Assembly: GCA_947488615.1 (NCBI GenBank) | Contig: CANKZU010000003.1 | Span: 124,001 to 188,000, forward strand | Origin: an uncultured Aurantimonas sp. | GTDB taxonomy: Bacteria > Pseudomonadota > Alphaproteobacteria > Rhizobiales > Rhizobiaceae | Reading direction: 5' to 3' | DNA: 64,000 nt | Shown: positions 1 through 10,103 of the stretch, piece by piece | Layout: every line of letters starts with the position of its first letter | How positions within the stretch are numbered: the first letter of the stretch is position 1 | The notes under the pieces: model-generated | Told to the model about the DNA's origin: nothing | Seen by the model: the letters and a program-made list of their open reading frames with translations, nothing else | Databases searched by the model: none | Program-made: the position numbers and the translations under genes

Positions 1-1067
1 TTGCCCAGATCGTTGGCGAGTTCGGAATTTGTCCGGTTGACAATGGCGTCATGCGAGTAATTTCCGTCCTGGCCGAACGGCACTTCGCGCAAGAGGAAAT
101 AGCGCAAACGATCGAGGCCGTAGACGTCGATCAGCGCGAAGGGGTCGATGACGTTGCCGACCGATTTCGACATTTTCTCGCCGCGGTTGAACAGAAAGCC
201 GTGGGCAAAGACGCGACGCGGCAGCGGTATCCCCGCCGACATCAGAAAGGCCGGCCAATAGACCGCGTGAAACCGCACGATGTCCTTGCCGATCACATGC
301 AGATCGGCGGGCCAGAAGGATGTCCGCTCCCCCTCGCCCGGAAATCCCGTCGCCGTCAGATAGTTCGTCAGCGCATCGACCCACACATACATGACGTGCT
401 TTTCGTCGTCCGGCACCGGAATGCCCCAATCGAAGGTCGTGCGGGAAACCGACAGATCCTTCAGGCCGGAACGAACGAAGGAGACGACCTCGTTGCGCCG
501 TTCGACCGGGCCGATGAAGTCGGGATGGGCCTCGTAGTGGGCCAGAAGACGCTCCTGGAAATTCGAGAGCCGGAAGAAATAGCTTTCTTCCTCGACCCAC
601 TCGACCGGCGAGCCTTGCGGGCCGCGGCGCTGGCCGTCCTCGCCGACGGTGGTCTCGTCGGCGCCGTAATAGGCCTCGTCGCGCACCGAATACCAGCCGG
701 AATAGGCGCCTTTGTAAATGTCGCCGGCGGCCGCCATCTTCGTCCAGATCGCCTGGCTCGCGGTGACATGCCGCTTTTCGCTCGTGCGGATGAAGTCGTC
801 GTTGGTGCCGCCAAGCGCTTCGGCCATGCGCTCGAACTCGGCTGAATTGCGCTCGGCCAGTTCGCGCGGCGTCAGCCCCTGGTCGCGTGCGCTTTGCAGC
901 ATCTTGATGCCGTGCTCGTCCGTGCCGGTCAGGAAGAAAACCTCGTAGCCGTCGAGCCGCTTGAAGCGCGCCAGCGCGTCGGTCGCGATCAGCTCGTAAG
1001 CGTGGCCGATATGCGGGCGACCGTTCGGATAGGAGATCGCGGTGGTCAGGTAGAAGCGTTCGGCCAT
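1..1067 (-). CDS. metG: Methionyl-tRNA synthetase, 3' end cut by window edge
   Basis: Class I aminoacyl-tRNA synthetase that charges tRNA-Met in the cytoplasm. The protein starts [25 protein letters not shown], which contains the class I HIGH-type signature (HIGH at about residues 19-22); GTDEHG follows near residue 48, and the KMSKS loop ([10 protein letters not shown]) is encoded around 155-185. About 355 codons are present and the C-terminal anticodon-binding part lies to the left of the window. It reads leftward behind holB after a 114-base gap, in the same direction as tmk and the DD-carboxypeptidase-like gene, an order common in alphaproteobacteria. The family assignment is secure; only the C-terminal architecture is unseen. 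Confidence 0.96.
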   Translation of the reverse strand, partial: MAERFYLTTAISYPNGRPHIGHAYELIATDALARFKRLDGYEVFFLTGTDEHGIKMLQSARDQGLTPRELAERNSAEFERMAEALGGTNDDFIRTSEKRHVTASQAIWTKMAAAGDIYKGAYSGWYSVRDEAYYGADETTVGEDGQRRGPQGSPVEWVEEESYFFRLSNFQERLLAHYEAHPDFIGPVERRNEVVSFVRSGLKDLSVSRTTFDWGIPVPDDEKHVMYVWVDALTNYLTATGFPGEGERTSFWPADLHVIGKDIVRFHAVYWPAFLMSAGIPLPRRVFAHGFLFNRGEKMSKSVGNVIDPFALIDVYGLDRLRYFLLREVPFGQDGNYSHDAIVNRTNSELANDLG

Positions 1068-1181
1068 CGGGGCTTTCGTCAAATCCGGTGCGGGAAGCAA
1101 TGTCGTTCCCGCGACATAGAGCATTGCGCCAAACGGCTCAATCGGCGGCGTCGCGTGATTGGAGCGGGCACTGACGTGGTT

Positions 1182-2246
1182 TCAGGCGGCCCGGTGCAGC
1201 ACGCGCCGGTGATAGAACCCATCGAACAGGGTGAGGAGAGCCTGCTTTCGGTCCAGATTATAGGCGGCAGCCTCCCGAAGCCGCGTGGTTTCGTCCTGCC
1301 ACAGCGCGGCGAGCGCCGCCGCGCCGTCCCCGTCGCCGGCCCGAAGGCATGTCTCGCTCGCCTCGGCGATCGCGGAGAGTAGCGCTGCGACAAGCAGCTC
1401 ATAGGCCGATTCCCGCCCCTTGAGCGTCAAGGCGTCGGCCAGGGAATGGATGGCGTTCCAATCAGGCCTGTCGGCCTGGAGCAACTGGTCCAGGGTTTTG
1501 CGAATCTCTATGCCGCCATGGGCGATCAACGAGATGGCCTCGCGGACGCTGCCATCGGCAATCCTTGCCGCAGCACGGATTTCCTCCGCGTCGGCGCTCG
1601 GCAGGCAATAGGCGAGCGTCGGTGCGAGGCTTTCCACATCCAGCGGCTTGAACTGCAGCAGCCGGCAACGGGAGCGTATCGTCGGAAGCAGCCGGCCGGG
1701 GGTGTGGTTGGTGATCAGAAAGAGCGACCGTGGCGGGGGTTCTTCCAGGATCTTCAGAAGCGCATTGGCCGCGCTGCGATTCATGTCGTCGGCCGGGTCG
1801 ATCAACGCGATCCGCCAATTGGAGCCCGAGGCCGTCGCGTGAAAGAAGCGGTTGAGCTTGCGAACCTCGTCGACGGTGATCTGTGTCCTGAAGCCCGTGC
1901 CTTTTTCGACCGGTGGCCGGGCGATGTGGATCAGGTTCGGATGCGTACCGAAGGCAATCTGACGGACGGTCGCGTCGTCAGGCGAGAATACCGGCGTTGT
2001 CGCTTCCGTCTCGCTGGGGCGCGGCCCGGCCAGCAGGTGGCGCGCGAAGGCAAAGGCTGTCGTCGCCTTGCCGATGCCTCGCGGGCCCTGGAAAAGCCAG
2101 GCGTGGTGAAGACGTCCGCTGGCCCCGGCCGTGACGAGTTCCCGCCATTCGTTCTCGTGGCCCGCCAGCGTTAGCGTCGCGGGCGGCGGCGGTACGCCGT
2201 CGAGATCGTCGTGGGCTTCAGGCGTTTCGAGCCGCAGGTCGTTCAT
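1182..2246 (-). CDS. holB: DNA polymerase III subunit delta'
   Basis: Clamp-loader subunit delta', 354 aa, that helps load the beta sliding clamp during replication. It has an AAA+ fold with a P-loop-like segment FQGPRGIGKATTAF near residues 52-65 after the LHHAWLF strand, a DPADDMNRSAANALLKILEEPP segment typical of delta'/tau, and the ITNHTPGRLLPTIRSRC stretch with the family SRC motif. The ATG overlaps the stop of tmk by four bases, so the two are translationally coupled. Length and motifs match the family. Confidence 0.93.
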   Translation of the reverse strand: MNDLRLETPEAHDDLDGVPPPPATLTLAGHENEWRELVTAGASGRLHHAWLFQGPRGIGKATTAFAFARHLLAGPRPSETEATTPVFSPDDATVRQIAFGTHPNLIHIARPPVEKGTGFRTQITVDEVRKLNRFFHATASGSNWRIALIDPADDMNRSAANALLKILEEPPPRSLFLITNHTPGRLLPTIRSRCRLLQFKPLDVESLAPTLAYCLPSADAEEIRAAARIADGSVREAISLIAHGGIEIRKTLDQLLQADRPDWNAIHSLADALTLKGRESAYELLVAALLSAIAEASETCLRAGDGDGAAALAALWQDETTRLREAAAYNLDRKQALLTLFDGFYHRRVLHRAA

Positions 2247-2926
2247 GACGTGCCCTGCCCCGCGTTGAGCGATTGGCAGATCGCCTCGAATCGGGCCGCT
2301 TCCAGCCGGTCGTCGACGATGCTGGCGATTTCCGCGGCGACCACACTCTCCGGACGGGTTCCATCCACGACGACGCAGCGATCCGGCTCCTCGGCGGCGA
2401 TCTGGAGGAAGGCCTGACGCCGTCTCTCGTGCAGCGCCTCGTCCTCCTTCTCGAACCGGTCTGCCTTGCCGCCTTTCCGTCGCTCACGGGCGCGCTCCGC
2501 CCCGATGCCGGCAGAAACGTCGAGGATGATGGTCAAATCCGGATATAGCCCCTCGGTCGCCGCCTGTTCGAGACGTTTCATCAGATCGCGGTCGAGGGAG
2601 GAGTCGAGGAATTGATAGACGCGCGTGGAATCGTGAAACCGATCGCACAGAACGACTTCGCCGCGCTCGAGCGCCGGGCGTATCACGGCCGCCACATGAT
2701 CGGCTCGCGCCGCGGCGAACAGAATGGCCTCAACCTCGGGCCCAAGTTCCTCGGCCGCGCCCGACAGGATGACGTGCCGGATTGCGTCGGCGCCGGGCGA
2801 ACCGCCGGGCTCGTGTGTGGTCACCACGATACGGCCCTGGGCTTCCAGGTGGCGGGCGAGACGGGCGATTTGCGTCGTCTTGCCGCTGCCCTCGCCGCCT
2901 TCGAATGTGATGAAAAAACTGGTCAA
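2243..2926 (-). CDS. tmk: Thymidylate kinase
   Basis: Phosphorylates dTMP to dTDP with ATP, an essential step of dTTP supply; cytoplasmic. 227 aa. The P-loop FEGGEGSGKTTQ lies at residues 8-19, the dTMP-binding signature CDRFHDSTRVYQ at about 95-106, and the lid region RERRKGGKADRFE near 151-163. The start appears to be TTG at 2926, weakly supported by an upstream GGAC; no ATG fits the conserved N-terminus MTSFFITFEGG. It sits 21 bases after the DD-carboxypeptidase-like gene and overlaps holB by four bases, an operon order known from many Hyphomicrobiales. Confidence 0.95.
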   Translation of the reverse strand: MTSFFITFEGGEGSGKTTQIARLARHLEAQGRIVVTTHEPGGSPGADAIRHVILSGAAEELGPEVEAILFAAARADHVAAVIRPALERGEVVLCDRFHDSTRVYQFLDSSLDRDLMKRLEQAATEGLYPDLTIILDVSAGIGAERARERRKGGKADRFEKEDEALHERRRQAFLQIAAEEPDRCVVVDGTRPESVVAAEIASIVDDRLEAARFEAICQSLNAGQGTS

Positions 2927-2947
2927 TGGGCGTCCGAATCTCGCAGA

Positions 2948-4147
2948 TCAAAAGGCGCGGAGCCAGCCGACGGCCAGTTCCTTGACCGCTCCCATCGCGC
3001 GATCCGCGAAGTCCCCGGCGAAGACGGAAGCACCAGCATAAAGTGCCTGGGTTAGCACTATGTCCTCGTCGACGCGGATTTCCAGCGAAGCAACCCTGTC
3101 GCCTTCCTCGATCGGCGCGATCAGCGGTCCATTATAGCGGATCTGGGCCGAGACACGATCCGGCGCATCGACCGGAACCAATAGCTTGACGGGTTGGCTG
3201 ACGGCAAGCGGGACGCTGCCCGAACTGCCACCGAAGACGCTTGCGGTGCCAATGCTCGCGCCGCTCTCGAACAGGGTGCGGGGCTCGAAGGCCTCCTCTG
3301 CCCAAGTCAGCAGCCTGCGGGCCTCCTCGGCGCGTTCCCTGGATTTCTCCAGGCCGCTCATCGCCAGCAAGGTCACCCGGCCACCCTTCCGCGTCACACC
3401 GACCAGGGCATAACCCGACGCTTCCGTATAGCCGGTTCCGATGCCGTCGGCGCCGAGTTCCATCGCCAGAAGCGGATTGCGATTGCGCTGGAAAATCCCG
3501 TTCCATTCGAAGGCGGGCTCGGCATAGATCTTGTACAACTCGGGATATGTCGCCCGGATATGGCGCGCCAAAGTCAGAAGGTCGCGCACCGTAACCTCCT
3601 GGCCGTCAGCCGGAAGCCCGGTCGGATTGACGAAGCGAGAGGCGGTCATTCCCAATTCCTGGGCGCGCTCGTTCATCCTCTGCGCAAAGGCGTCCTCTGA
3701 CCCCTCCATCCCTTCCGCGATGGCGATCGCCGCGTCGTTCGCCGACTGGACGATGGTGCCGCGGATCAACGCCTCGACCGGGACGCGGGAATTCAGCTTG
3801 GCGAACATGGTGGAAGAGCCCGACGGGGCGCCGCCGGTCCGCCAGGCGTGTTCGCTGATCGGAAATTCCGTATCGAGGCGCAACTCGCCAGCGCGCAATG
3901 CCGCGAAGACGATCTCCATCGTCATCATCTTGGCGAGCGATGCGGGGGGAAACGGCGCGTCGGGATTCTTCTGGAAAAGCACAGTCCCGGTCTCGCCGTC
4001 GACCAGGAGCGCCTGCTTCGCCGCCGTTTCGATCCGGGCTGCCGCAGGAGTGGCTTCCTGCGAGAATGTGGGATTCGATGCGACTGTCGCCGCCAGAATA
4101 CATGCGGCGAACAGGACGCGCGTTTTGAGGAAACCTGCTCGACTCAT
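2948..4147 (-). CDS. D-alanyl-D-alanine carboxypeptidase-like protein (peptidase S11)
   Basis: Secreted PBP5/6-type enzyme (DacF group) expected to trim the terminal D-Ala of peptidoglycan stem peptides in the periplasm. From the ATG at 4147 it has a signal peptide (MSRAGFLKTRVLFAACILAA...TFSQ), then the acylation motif SLAK (in PPASLAKMMT) and the SAND triad element. The third S11 motif, normally KTG, reads GTG here (ADGIGTGYTEASGY), so the usual lysine is glycine. A C-terminal PBP5-like domain follows (VKLLVPVDAP). The 4147 start is preferred because GGAAAG lies nine bases upstream; an ATG at 4156 adds three residues. The missing lysine makes activity uncertain, although it may be normal for this lineage. 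Confidence 0.88.
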   Translation of the reverse strand: MSRAGFLKTRVLFAACILAATVASNPTFSQEATPAAARIETAAKQALLVDGETGTVLFQKNPDAPFPPASLAKMMTMEIVFAALRAGELRLDTEFPISEHAWRTGGAPSGSSTMFAKLNSRVPVEALIRGTIVQSANDAAIAIAEGMEGSEDAFAQRMNERAQELGMTASRFVNPTGLPADGQEVTVRDLLTLARHIRATYPELYKIYAEPAFEWNGIFQRNRNPLLAMELGADGIGTGYTEASGYALVGVTRKGGRVTLLAMSGLEKSRERAEEARRLLTWAEEAFEPRTLFESGASIGTASVFGGSSGSVPLAVSQPVKLLVPVDAPDRVSAQIRYNGPLIAPIEEGDRVASLEIRVDEDIVLTQALYAGASVFAGDFADRAMGAVKELAVGWLRAF

Positions 4148-4272
4148 GGACACCATCTTTCCGGAAGGCCCGTTGCGAACGCGCACCGATGCCGCGCTTG
4201 ACGCCAAACTAGGCCATCGGGTGTTTCGATCGCAAGAATCGGCGCCAGATGGCCAGTGGATGCCGGCCGCAA

Positions 4273-5388
4273 TCAGTTCCGAACGACGAAGGCCTCGTTT
4301 GCGCCGGCTTGCCAGAGTTGTCGTAGGACGGTGTCGATGTCCTGCCCGGGCGCGACCACGAGGCTCATCGAAACCAAGTCGGTGTCCGGAACCGTCTCCT
4401 CGCTCAACTGGCCGTATTTACGGCCAAGGCGACGAAACCGCTCCATGAGGGGGTTGTCCAGAACACCGATCACGATGCGCTCGGACGTGTCGGAAATTCC
4501 TTCCAGCGCGATTGCGCCGCCCGCCGCCGCCGCCGACGATGCGTAGGACGACGTGAAGGCGGGAGACGTCGGGATCGGAACCGACTGACCGAGATATGGC
4601 ACCTGGCCGGGCTGCTCCTCCGCAACCTGACCGAGCGGTCGCACTCCCGGCAGCGCCTTCGGCTCGCCGCCGAAGGCTACATGCGCGGGGCGGTCGACGG
4701 CCAAGCGCGACTGTTCAGCCGCCGCCACCATGACAGCCTCGGCACCGGAGGAATTCCATTCGCCGCCTCTTTCGAAGCTGGCCATCAGCATTGGGTTGTC
4801 ATCGCCTTCCAGCGGTGCCCGGCCGACATATTCGACCTTGACCTTGGCCGTGCCGGCGGTCTTGAAGTCGAGGAGTTCGGCCGCCTGTGACGAGACGTCG
4901 ATTTCCCGGCCGTGGGCGTAGGGTCCCCGATCGTTGACCCGCACCATCACGCGGTTGCCATTCGTCAGGTTCGTGACCATCGCATAGGACGGCAGCGGAA
5001 AGGTCTTGTGAGCGGCCGACAGGCCGTACATGTCGTAGATTTCGCCGTTGGCGGTCAGGCGTCCGTGGAAATTCGGCCCGTACCAGGAGGAGACGCCGGT
5101 GTTCACATAACCCGGCTCATCCTTGGGATAGTACCACTTGCCGCGCACCTTGTAGGGTTTGCCGACCTGGGAGCGGCCACCCCCCTTGCGGATATTTTTC
5201 GAGGTCGTCACCCGCGGACTGGCTGGAACGCCGAAGGTCTTGGAATCGAACTTCACGGTCGTGCTGATGTCGGCCATCTCCTGGACCGGCGATCGTGCGC
5301 CCTGGCAGCCCGAGACAAGAAGTCCGACCGAGACGAGCATACCCGTCAGGATCGCGCTTCGTTTCATATCCGCAATGGCATAGCCCAT
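4273..5388 (-). CDS. rlpA: RlpA-like septal ring lytic transglycosylase lipoprotein
   Basis: Outer-membrane lipoprotein that cleaves denuded glycan strands at the septum. From the ATG at 5388, supported by GAGGGGG six bases upstream, the signal sequence ends in a lipobox LLVSGC. A basic KPYKVRGKWYYPKDEPGYV stretch precedes the double-psi beta-barrel domain GVSSWYGPNFHGRLTANGE...VNDRGPYAHGREIDVS, which carries the conserved His and Asp of RlpA. The last about 80 residues (ERIVIGVLDNPL...ANEAFVVRN) look like a divergent SPOR peptidoglycan-binding domain; that part is less certain. 371 aa. It reads toward the DD-carboxypeptidase-like gene with a 125-base gap. Confidence 0.88.
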   Translation of the reverse strand: MGYAIADMKRSAILTGMLVSVGLLVSGCQGARSPVQEMADISTTVKFDSKTFGVPASPRVTTSKNIRKGGGRSQVGKPYKVRGKWYYPKDEPGYVNTGVSSWYGPNFHGRLTANGEIYDMYGLSAAHKTFPLPSYAMVTNLTNGNRVMVRVNDRGPYAHGREIDVSSQAAELLDFKTAGTAKVKVEYVGRAPLEGDDNPMLMASFERGGEWNSSGAEAVMVAAAEQSRLAVDRPAHVAFGGEPKALPGVRPLGQVAEEQPGQVPYLGQSVPIPTSPAFTSSYASSAAAAGGAIALEGISDTSERIVIGVLDNPLMERFRRLGRKYGQLSEETVPDTDLVSMSLVVAPGQDIDTVLRQLWQAGANEAFVVRN

Positions 5389-5940
5389 GCGGCACCCCCT
5401 CTTCCATGCAACTATCAACGCAGGTGCGAACAGGCGCTCCCCAGCGCCGCGCACCCATGCAGACAAAGACTTAACAACCGCCGAACGCGCGAATCAACGC
5501 ATTCCGGCCGGATGATCCTGGCATCGCCGCCATGCCGCGAACCTGACCTGCCGGTTGCGGGACGCCAAGCAACGGCTACGACGACAGGCAATTGGAGGCG
5601 AATGGCCCTGCGTCGTCTCCGCCCGCCCTTGTCATGAAGGGGGTAAGGCACTGTCCTCACAGCGGGAAACGCTGTGCATCCGCCCCGCTTTTCGCGTGCC
5701 GGGACGAATGAAGCCGGCGACCCACATCAGTGATTGCCTTGCATTCGCCGAAATTCCGCCACGCTCCCGCCTTTTTCGGAGCACGGTCACGATTTGTTAC
5801 AATCACCGCGCGTATGCGTGGATCAACCGTCAGGACGAATGTCCGGCGGGCTGGCGCAGGTCGACCCGCGCGAAGCGGGACGCATTCGTGCGCCGAGTCG
5901 CCTTGCCTCCCGCAGCCATCGCCATTAAGCGGGCGGAGCG
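5389..5940. other. Non-coding stretch between rlpA and tRNA-Ser
   Basis: No convincing gene is visible. For rlpA (leftward) a weak promoter candidate lies at 5469-5497: AATCAA/ACTTAA on the + strand, read on the minus strand as TTGATT, 17 bases, TTAAGT. A perfect 7-bp hairpin CACAGCG-GGAAA-CGCTGTG spans 5658-5676; it has no T-run and its role is unknown. The tRNA promoter should lie within the last 60 bases, but no clear -35/-10 pair stands out. Confidence 0.5.
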
Positions 5941-6030
5941 GGATGGGTGGCCGAGCGGTTGAAGGCACCGGTCTTGAAAACCGGCAGGCGGGAGACCGTC
6001 TCGTGGGTTCGAATCCCACCCCATCCGCCA
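5941..6030 (+). tRNA. tRNA-Ser, anticodon UGA
   Basis: 90-nt type II tRNA with encoded CCA. The acceptor stem GGATGGG (5941-5947) pairs with CCCATCC (6020-6026), followed by discriminator G and CCA (6028-6030). The anticodon stem CCGGT/ACCGG encloses loop CTTGAAA with anticodon TGA at 5975-5977, reading UCA-family codons. A long variable arm (GGCGGGAGACCGTC region) identifies class II serine tRNA, and the T arm contains GGTTCGAATCC. Serine tRNA 3' ends are frequent integration sites, and the respiratory/sulfur region begins directly behind this one. Confidence 0.97.
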
Positions 6031-6298
6031 TTATTTAATCAAATCAATTGGTTAAACTGCTCCTCAGGGGTGAGATAACAATTACCCGTCCAGGAAGTAC
6101 GGCCGCAGACGCCAGTGAGCTCGCTGGACGCCTTCGCAGCCTGGAGTCATACTAGGAGAACCTTCAGTATAGCCGACCGCGCTAACGTCACGATTGCGCG
6201 ATCGCCGGCCCACCCGTTTCCGTAATCCGCCGGCTCCTTACCCGCCTCCACATCACATGCAGAATCTGCTATCTTTTTGGCGTTCAAGGGAGGATCAC

Positions 6299-6913
6299 AT
6301 GATCAGGCATATCGCTGCGGGTTTCGTCGCCACCGCAATTGCGGTGGCGACGCTCGCCGGAACGGTTGTAGCGGAGGAATTGGAGGTCGGGATCGCGCGC
6401 GACATGCAAAGCTTGACCGTCGACACCGAGAGCGGTCCGGTCGAAATTCGCAGGATTCAGGATCAGGACCACGAAATCACAGGTGATTTCGCGAAAACGT
6501 CTCGTGCCTGTCCGCCGTTTTGCATCCAACCGATGACACCGGCGGAAGGGGTGACGACAATCGGCGAGCTGGAACTAATCGAAATGCTCAAGGACCCGGA
6601 CGCGATCGTCGTCGACAGCCGGACGATCGATTGGTTCCTGGGTGGATCGATCCCGGGCGCGATCAGCCTGCCCTACACGCAAGTGGGCGACCGGCTGACC
6701 GAACTTGGCTGCGAGCCAGATTTCGACGGTTGGGACTGCGCCAGTGCCGAACGCGTGGCGTTATTCTGTAACGGGCTGTGGTGCGGTCAGTCGCCGACCG
6801 CTATCCGCGCTATGATCGCCGCCGGCTATCCAGCGGAGCGCATTTTTTACTATCGCGGTGGCATGCAGAGCTGGCGAGTTCTCGGCCTCACGGTGACCGG
6901 CCAGGGCGACTAG
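6299..6913 (+). CDS. Secreted rhodanese-like domain protein
   Basis: 204-aa exported protein starting at the ATG at 6299 behind a clear GGGAGG ribosome-binding site. The signal peptide MIRHIAAGFVATAIAVATLAG ends near TVVAEE. The rhodanese domain has DSRTIDWFLGGSIPGAISLPYTQ and an active-site loop FCNGLWCGQSPTAI, so a cysteine sits in the sulfur-carrying position with a second cysteine four residues on. FYYRGGMQSWRVLGLTV closes the domain. A family like this occurs in alphaproteobacterial respiratory or sulfur clusters; the acceptor is unknown. Context (BigR-like regulator, YeeE pair, oxidase) is compatible with periplasmic sulfur transfer. Confidence 0.85.
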   Translation: MIRHIAAGFVATAIAVATLAGTVVAEELEVGIARDMQSLTVDTESGPVEIRRIQDQDHEITGDFAKTSRACPPFCIQPMTPAEGVTTIGELELIEMLKDPDAIVVDSRTIDWFLGGSIPGAISLPYTQVGDRLTELGCEPDFDGWDCASAERVALFCNGLWCGQSPTAIRAMIAAGYPAERIFYYRGGMQSWRVLGLTVTGQGD

Positions 6914-7326
6914 CGTAGGGATGAAAGGGCGACGCTGCTCTCCTCTTCCCTGTGGGGGGGCCAGTTCCCTGTGGTGGGGGCCAGACACGTCTATGTTACC
7001 GGAACATCGCTGAATATCTATCGCGCGGAATGCGGAGGCTTTGACCGCCCATCCTCGCAGGTTTTCTGCGTGTTCATGTTGACGCCGACACGTCAGCCCT
7101 TCGTTAGCTATCGGCTGGACAGGCAACTTCGCGAGACCTTGAAGGGCCGCGATCGGCGAGGCGCCGACCGTCTTACTATGCATGCGGATGCGGGCGCGTG
7201 CAGCGATGATATCCGCCGCTAACCCGATAAGTCTCAAGAGGCCCTGATCAGCGGTATCCGCTGTGGTATCGCTTCAATCGTGACTGTGGCCTCAGCCAAG
7301 CCGACACGCATCCGGAGCGACCGAGA
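6914..7326. other. Gene-free stretch with a short tandem repeat
   Basis: 413 bases without a supported gene between the rhodanese and the P-type ATPase. It contains an imperfect 19/20-base direct duplication at 6946-6984. The weak reading frames on either strand have no recognisable protein family and overlap the rhodanese antisense, so I do not call them. A decayed mobile-element end is possible but not shown. Confidence 0.4.
6946..6984. repeat. Tandem duplication TTCCCTGTGG-G-rich-CCAG
   Basis: Two adjacent copies: TTCCCTGTGGGGGGGCCAG (6946-6964) and TTCCCTGTGGTGGGGGCCAG (6965-6984), differing by one inserted T. They start 33 bases after the rhodanese stop and border a stretch without genes. 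Such G-rich CCAG repeats resemble insertion-sequence termini, but I cannot identify an element or a matching second end. Confidence 0.6.
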
Positions 7327-10083
7327 ATGGAGAATCGTCACCCCCCTCACCGGCAACAGCGGGATCGGGCGGCCGAGCCGGAAGCGAAAGCATTGCGCGA
7401 AAAGGACGTGGTCTGGCATGCGCTCGACCCGGCGGAGGCCCTGGAGCAGGCTGACGCACGACCCGAGGGGCTGTCGGCGGCCGAGGCGGCGTCGCGGCTG
7501 GACCGGTTTGGCCCCAATGCGTTGCCCGAACCGGCGCGACGCGGTCCTCTCGCCCGCCTGCTCGCGCAGTTCAACAATATCCTCATATACGTTCTGATCG
7601 CGTCCGGGGTTGTCACGGCGTTGCTCGGCCACTGGACCGATACGGCGGTGATCTTCGCCGTCGTTATCCTCAACGCGGTCATCGGTTTCTGGCAGGAGGG
7701 GCGGGCCGAGGATTCGCTTGCCGCTGTGCGCTCGATGCTCTCGGCGCATGCCTCGGCGCTGCGCGACGGCGCGCGGATCACTCTGCCGGCCGCCGAGCTG
7801 GTCCCCGGCGACGTGGTGCTCCTGGAAGCCGGCGACCGGGTGCCGGCCGATCTGCGGCTTCTCGACACGCGCGGACTTCGCGCCCAGGAGGCAGCCCTGA
7901 CCGGTGAATCGGTGCCGGTGGTCAAGGATACGGTGGCGGTCGCCCACAATGCGTCGCTGGGAGATCGCGCCTCGATGGCGTTTTCCGGCACGCTCGTCAC
8001 GTCAGGTCGTGGCGTTGGCCTGATCGTCGCCACGGGTTCTCGCGCCGAGATCGGGCGGATCGGCGCGATGCTGGAAGGCATCGAGGAAATCACCACGCCG
8101 CTGCTGAAACAGATCGATCGTTTCGCGCGCTGGTTGACGCTCGTCATCCTCGCCGCCAGCGGCGCCGTCTTCGCCTTCGCGGTGCTGGCGCGCGGCTATG
8201 CGCCCGAAGATGCCTTCCTGGCAATGGTCGGCATGGCGGTGGCGGCGATCCCGGAAGGGCTGCCGGCCGTTCTGACGATCACCCTTGCGCTCGGCGTGCA
8301 ACGTATGGCGCGACGTCACGCGATCATCCGCAAACTGCCCGCCGTCGAGACCCTGGGTGCCGTCTCCGTCATCTGCACCGACAAGACCGGCACGTTGACG
8401 CGCAACGAGATGGTGGTGCGCGCGGTGGTCATTGAAGCGCACGGCGAGGCGATCGCGGTCACCGGCGACGGCTATGCTCCCGACGGTGAATTGCGCGGCG
8501 CGGGGGAGCGCTCGACCTTTGATGAGGCTGATTCCGCTCGCGGCTTCGCGCGCGCTGCCCTGTTGTGCAACGACGCCCAACTGCATCGCGGCGGCGATGG
8601 CGCCTGGAGCGTGGCCGGCGATCCGATGGAAGGTGCCCTCCTCGCTCTCGCCCACAAAGCCGGACTCGACCCCGTCGCCGAGCGCGCCCGCCATCGCCGC
8701 CTCGACGATATCCCCTTCGACGCCGCGCATCGGTTCATGGCGACACTGAACCAGGATGGCGCCGGCGGCAATACGATCTTCGTCAAGGGCGCGCCGGACC
8801 ATGTCATCGCGATGTGCCAAGATCAGATCGCCGGACCCGGCAAGGCCCCCCTTGATCAAAAGGCGTGGTTGGAACGGATCGACGCATTGGCCCGCGAGGG
8901 CCAGCGCGTGCTGGCCTTTGCCGTCAAATCCGTCGGCGATCAGGTGACGCTGGGCATGAACGACATGGCCGGGGGCTTCACCCTGCTCGGCATTGCAGGC
9001 TTCATCGATCCACCGCGTCCGGAAGCCATAGAAGCGGTCGCCGACTGCGCCCGCGCCGGCATCGAGGTCAAGATGATCACCGGCGATCACGCGGTCACCG
9101 CGCTCGCTATCGCCGGCCAGCTCGGGCTTAAAGCGGAAAACGGCGTTCTGACCGGCACCCAGATCGAGGCGATGGACGACGGTGAGCTACGTCGTCGCGT
9201 CGCGGATGTGGATGTCTTTGCCAGAGCCGCGCCGGAGCACAAGCTGCGGCTCGTCGAAGCGCTGCAGGCGTTTGGCAACGTCGTCGCCATGACCGGAGAC
9301 GGGGTCAACGACGCCCCTGCCCTCAAGCGCGCGGATGTCGGCGTCGCGATGGGCATCAAGGGAACCGAAGCCGCCAAGGAGGCCGCGCGCGTGGTGCTGG
9401 CCGACGACAATTTCGCCTCGATCGTCGCGGCCGTGCGCGAGGGACGCACGATCTACGACAACATCCGCAAGGTCATCGCCTGGACGCTGCCGACCAATGG
9501 CGGCGAGTCGCTGGTGATCATCGGGGCGATCCTTCTGGGCTTCGTGCTGCCTGTCTCGCCCGTACAGATCCTGTGGATCAACATGGTGACCGCCGTCGCG
9601 CTTGGCCTGACCCTGTCCTTCGAGCCGGCCGAGCCGTCAGTGATGGAGCGGCGGCCGAGACCGGGCAACGCGTCGCTGCTCGACATGGAAATGGTCTGGC
9701 GGATCGTCCTGGTGTCCATCCTGTTCGCGGTCGCCGTCTTTGCTCTCTTCTTCTGGTCGATCGAACGCGGAGATGAGCTGGCCTACGCTCGAACCCTGGT
9801 CGTCAACCTGATCGTCGTCATGGAGATCTTCTATCTGTTTTCCGTGCGCTATCTGCACCTGACCTCGCTGACGCTCACCGGGGTCGTCGGCACCCCAGCG
9901 GTGCTGCTCGGCGTCGGCCTGACCGTCATCCTGCAACTGATCTTTACCTACGCACCCTTCCTGCAGGCCGTGTTCGAGACGCGCCCGATCGCACCGGCCG
10001 ATGGCGCGATCGTCATCGGCATCGGGGTCGGGTTGCTGCTTCTCCTGGAAGTGGAGAAATGGGTGCGGCGTCGTTTCTTGTGA
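7327..10083 (+). CDS. P2-type cation-transporting ATPase
   Basis: 918-aa membrane pump of the PacL/PMR1 (P2A-like) E1-E2 ATPase class, moving a cation across the inner membrane with ATP. The N-terminal cation-ATPase domain ([21 protein letters not shown]) precedes two membrane helices, the actuator domain with LTGESVPV, helix motif [17 protein letters not shown] (ion-binding M4), the phosphorylation site CTDKTGTLT near residues 353-361, KGAPDHV, and the hinge [21 protein letters not shown]. The C-terminal cation-ATPase domain with four more helices follows. PEGLP in M4 fits Ca2+/Mn2+ pumps, but ion specificity cannot be fixed by eye. Start is ATG at 7327 with only a weak GAG upstream. Confidence 0.9.
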   Translation: MENRHPPHRQQRDRAAEPEAKALREKDVVWHALDPAEALEQADARPEGLSAAEAASRLDRFGPNALPEPARRGPLARLLAQFNNILIYVLIASGVVTALLGHWTDTAVIFAVVILNAVIGFWQEGRAEDSLAAVRSMLSAHASALRDGARITLPAAELVPGDVVLLEAGDRVPADLRLLDTRGLRAQEAALTGESVPVVKDTVAVAHNASLGDRASMAFSGTLVTSGRGVGLIVATGSRAEIGRIGAMLEGIEEITTPLLKQIDRFARWLTLVILAASGAVFAFAVLARGYAPEDAFLAMVGMAVAAIPEGLPAVLTITLALGVQRMARRHAIIRKLPAVETLGAVSVICTDKTGTLTRNEMVVRAVVIEAHGEAIAVTGDGYAPDGELRGAGERSTFDEADSARGFARAALLCNDAQLHRGGDGAWSVAGDPMEGALLALAHKAGLDPVAERARHRRLDDIPFDAAHRFMATLNQDGAGGNTIFVKGAPDHVIAMCQDQIAGPGKAPLDQKAWLERIDALAREGQRVLAFAVKSVGDQVTLGMNDMAGGFTLLGIAGFIDPPRPEAIEAVADCARAGIEVKMITGDHAVTALAIAGQLGLKAENGVLTGTQIEAMDDGELRRRVADVDVFARAAPEHKLRLVEALQAFGNVVAMTGDGVNDAPALKRADVGVAMGIKGTEAAKEAARVVLADDNFASIVAAVREGRTIYDNIRKVIAWTLPTNGGESLVIIGAILLGFVLPVSPVQILWINMVTAVALGLTLSFEPAEPSVMERRPRPGNASLLDMEMVWRIVLVSILFAVAVFALFFWSIERGDELAYARTLVVNLIVVMEIFYLFSVRYLHLTSLTLTGVVGTPAVLLGVGLTVILQLIFTYAPFLQAVFETRPIAPADGAIVIGIGVGLLLLLEVEKWVRRRFL

Positions 10084-10103
10084 CCACCCGGCCACTGCCC
10101 GCC

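Noticed and set aside
6761..7237. 158-codon leftward frame behind the rhodanese
   Set aside because: Overlaps the rhodanese C-terminus antisense, contains the repeat, has no domain and no clear ribosome site.
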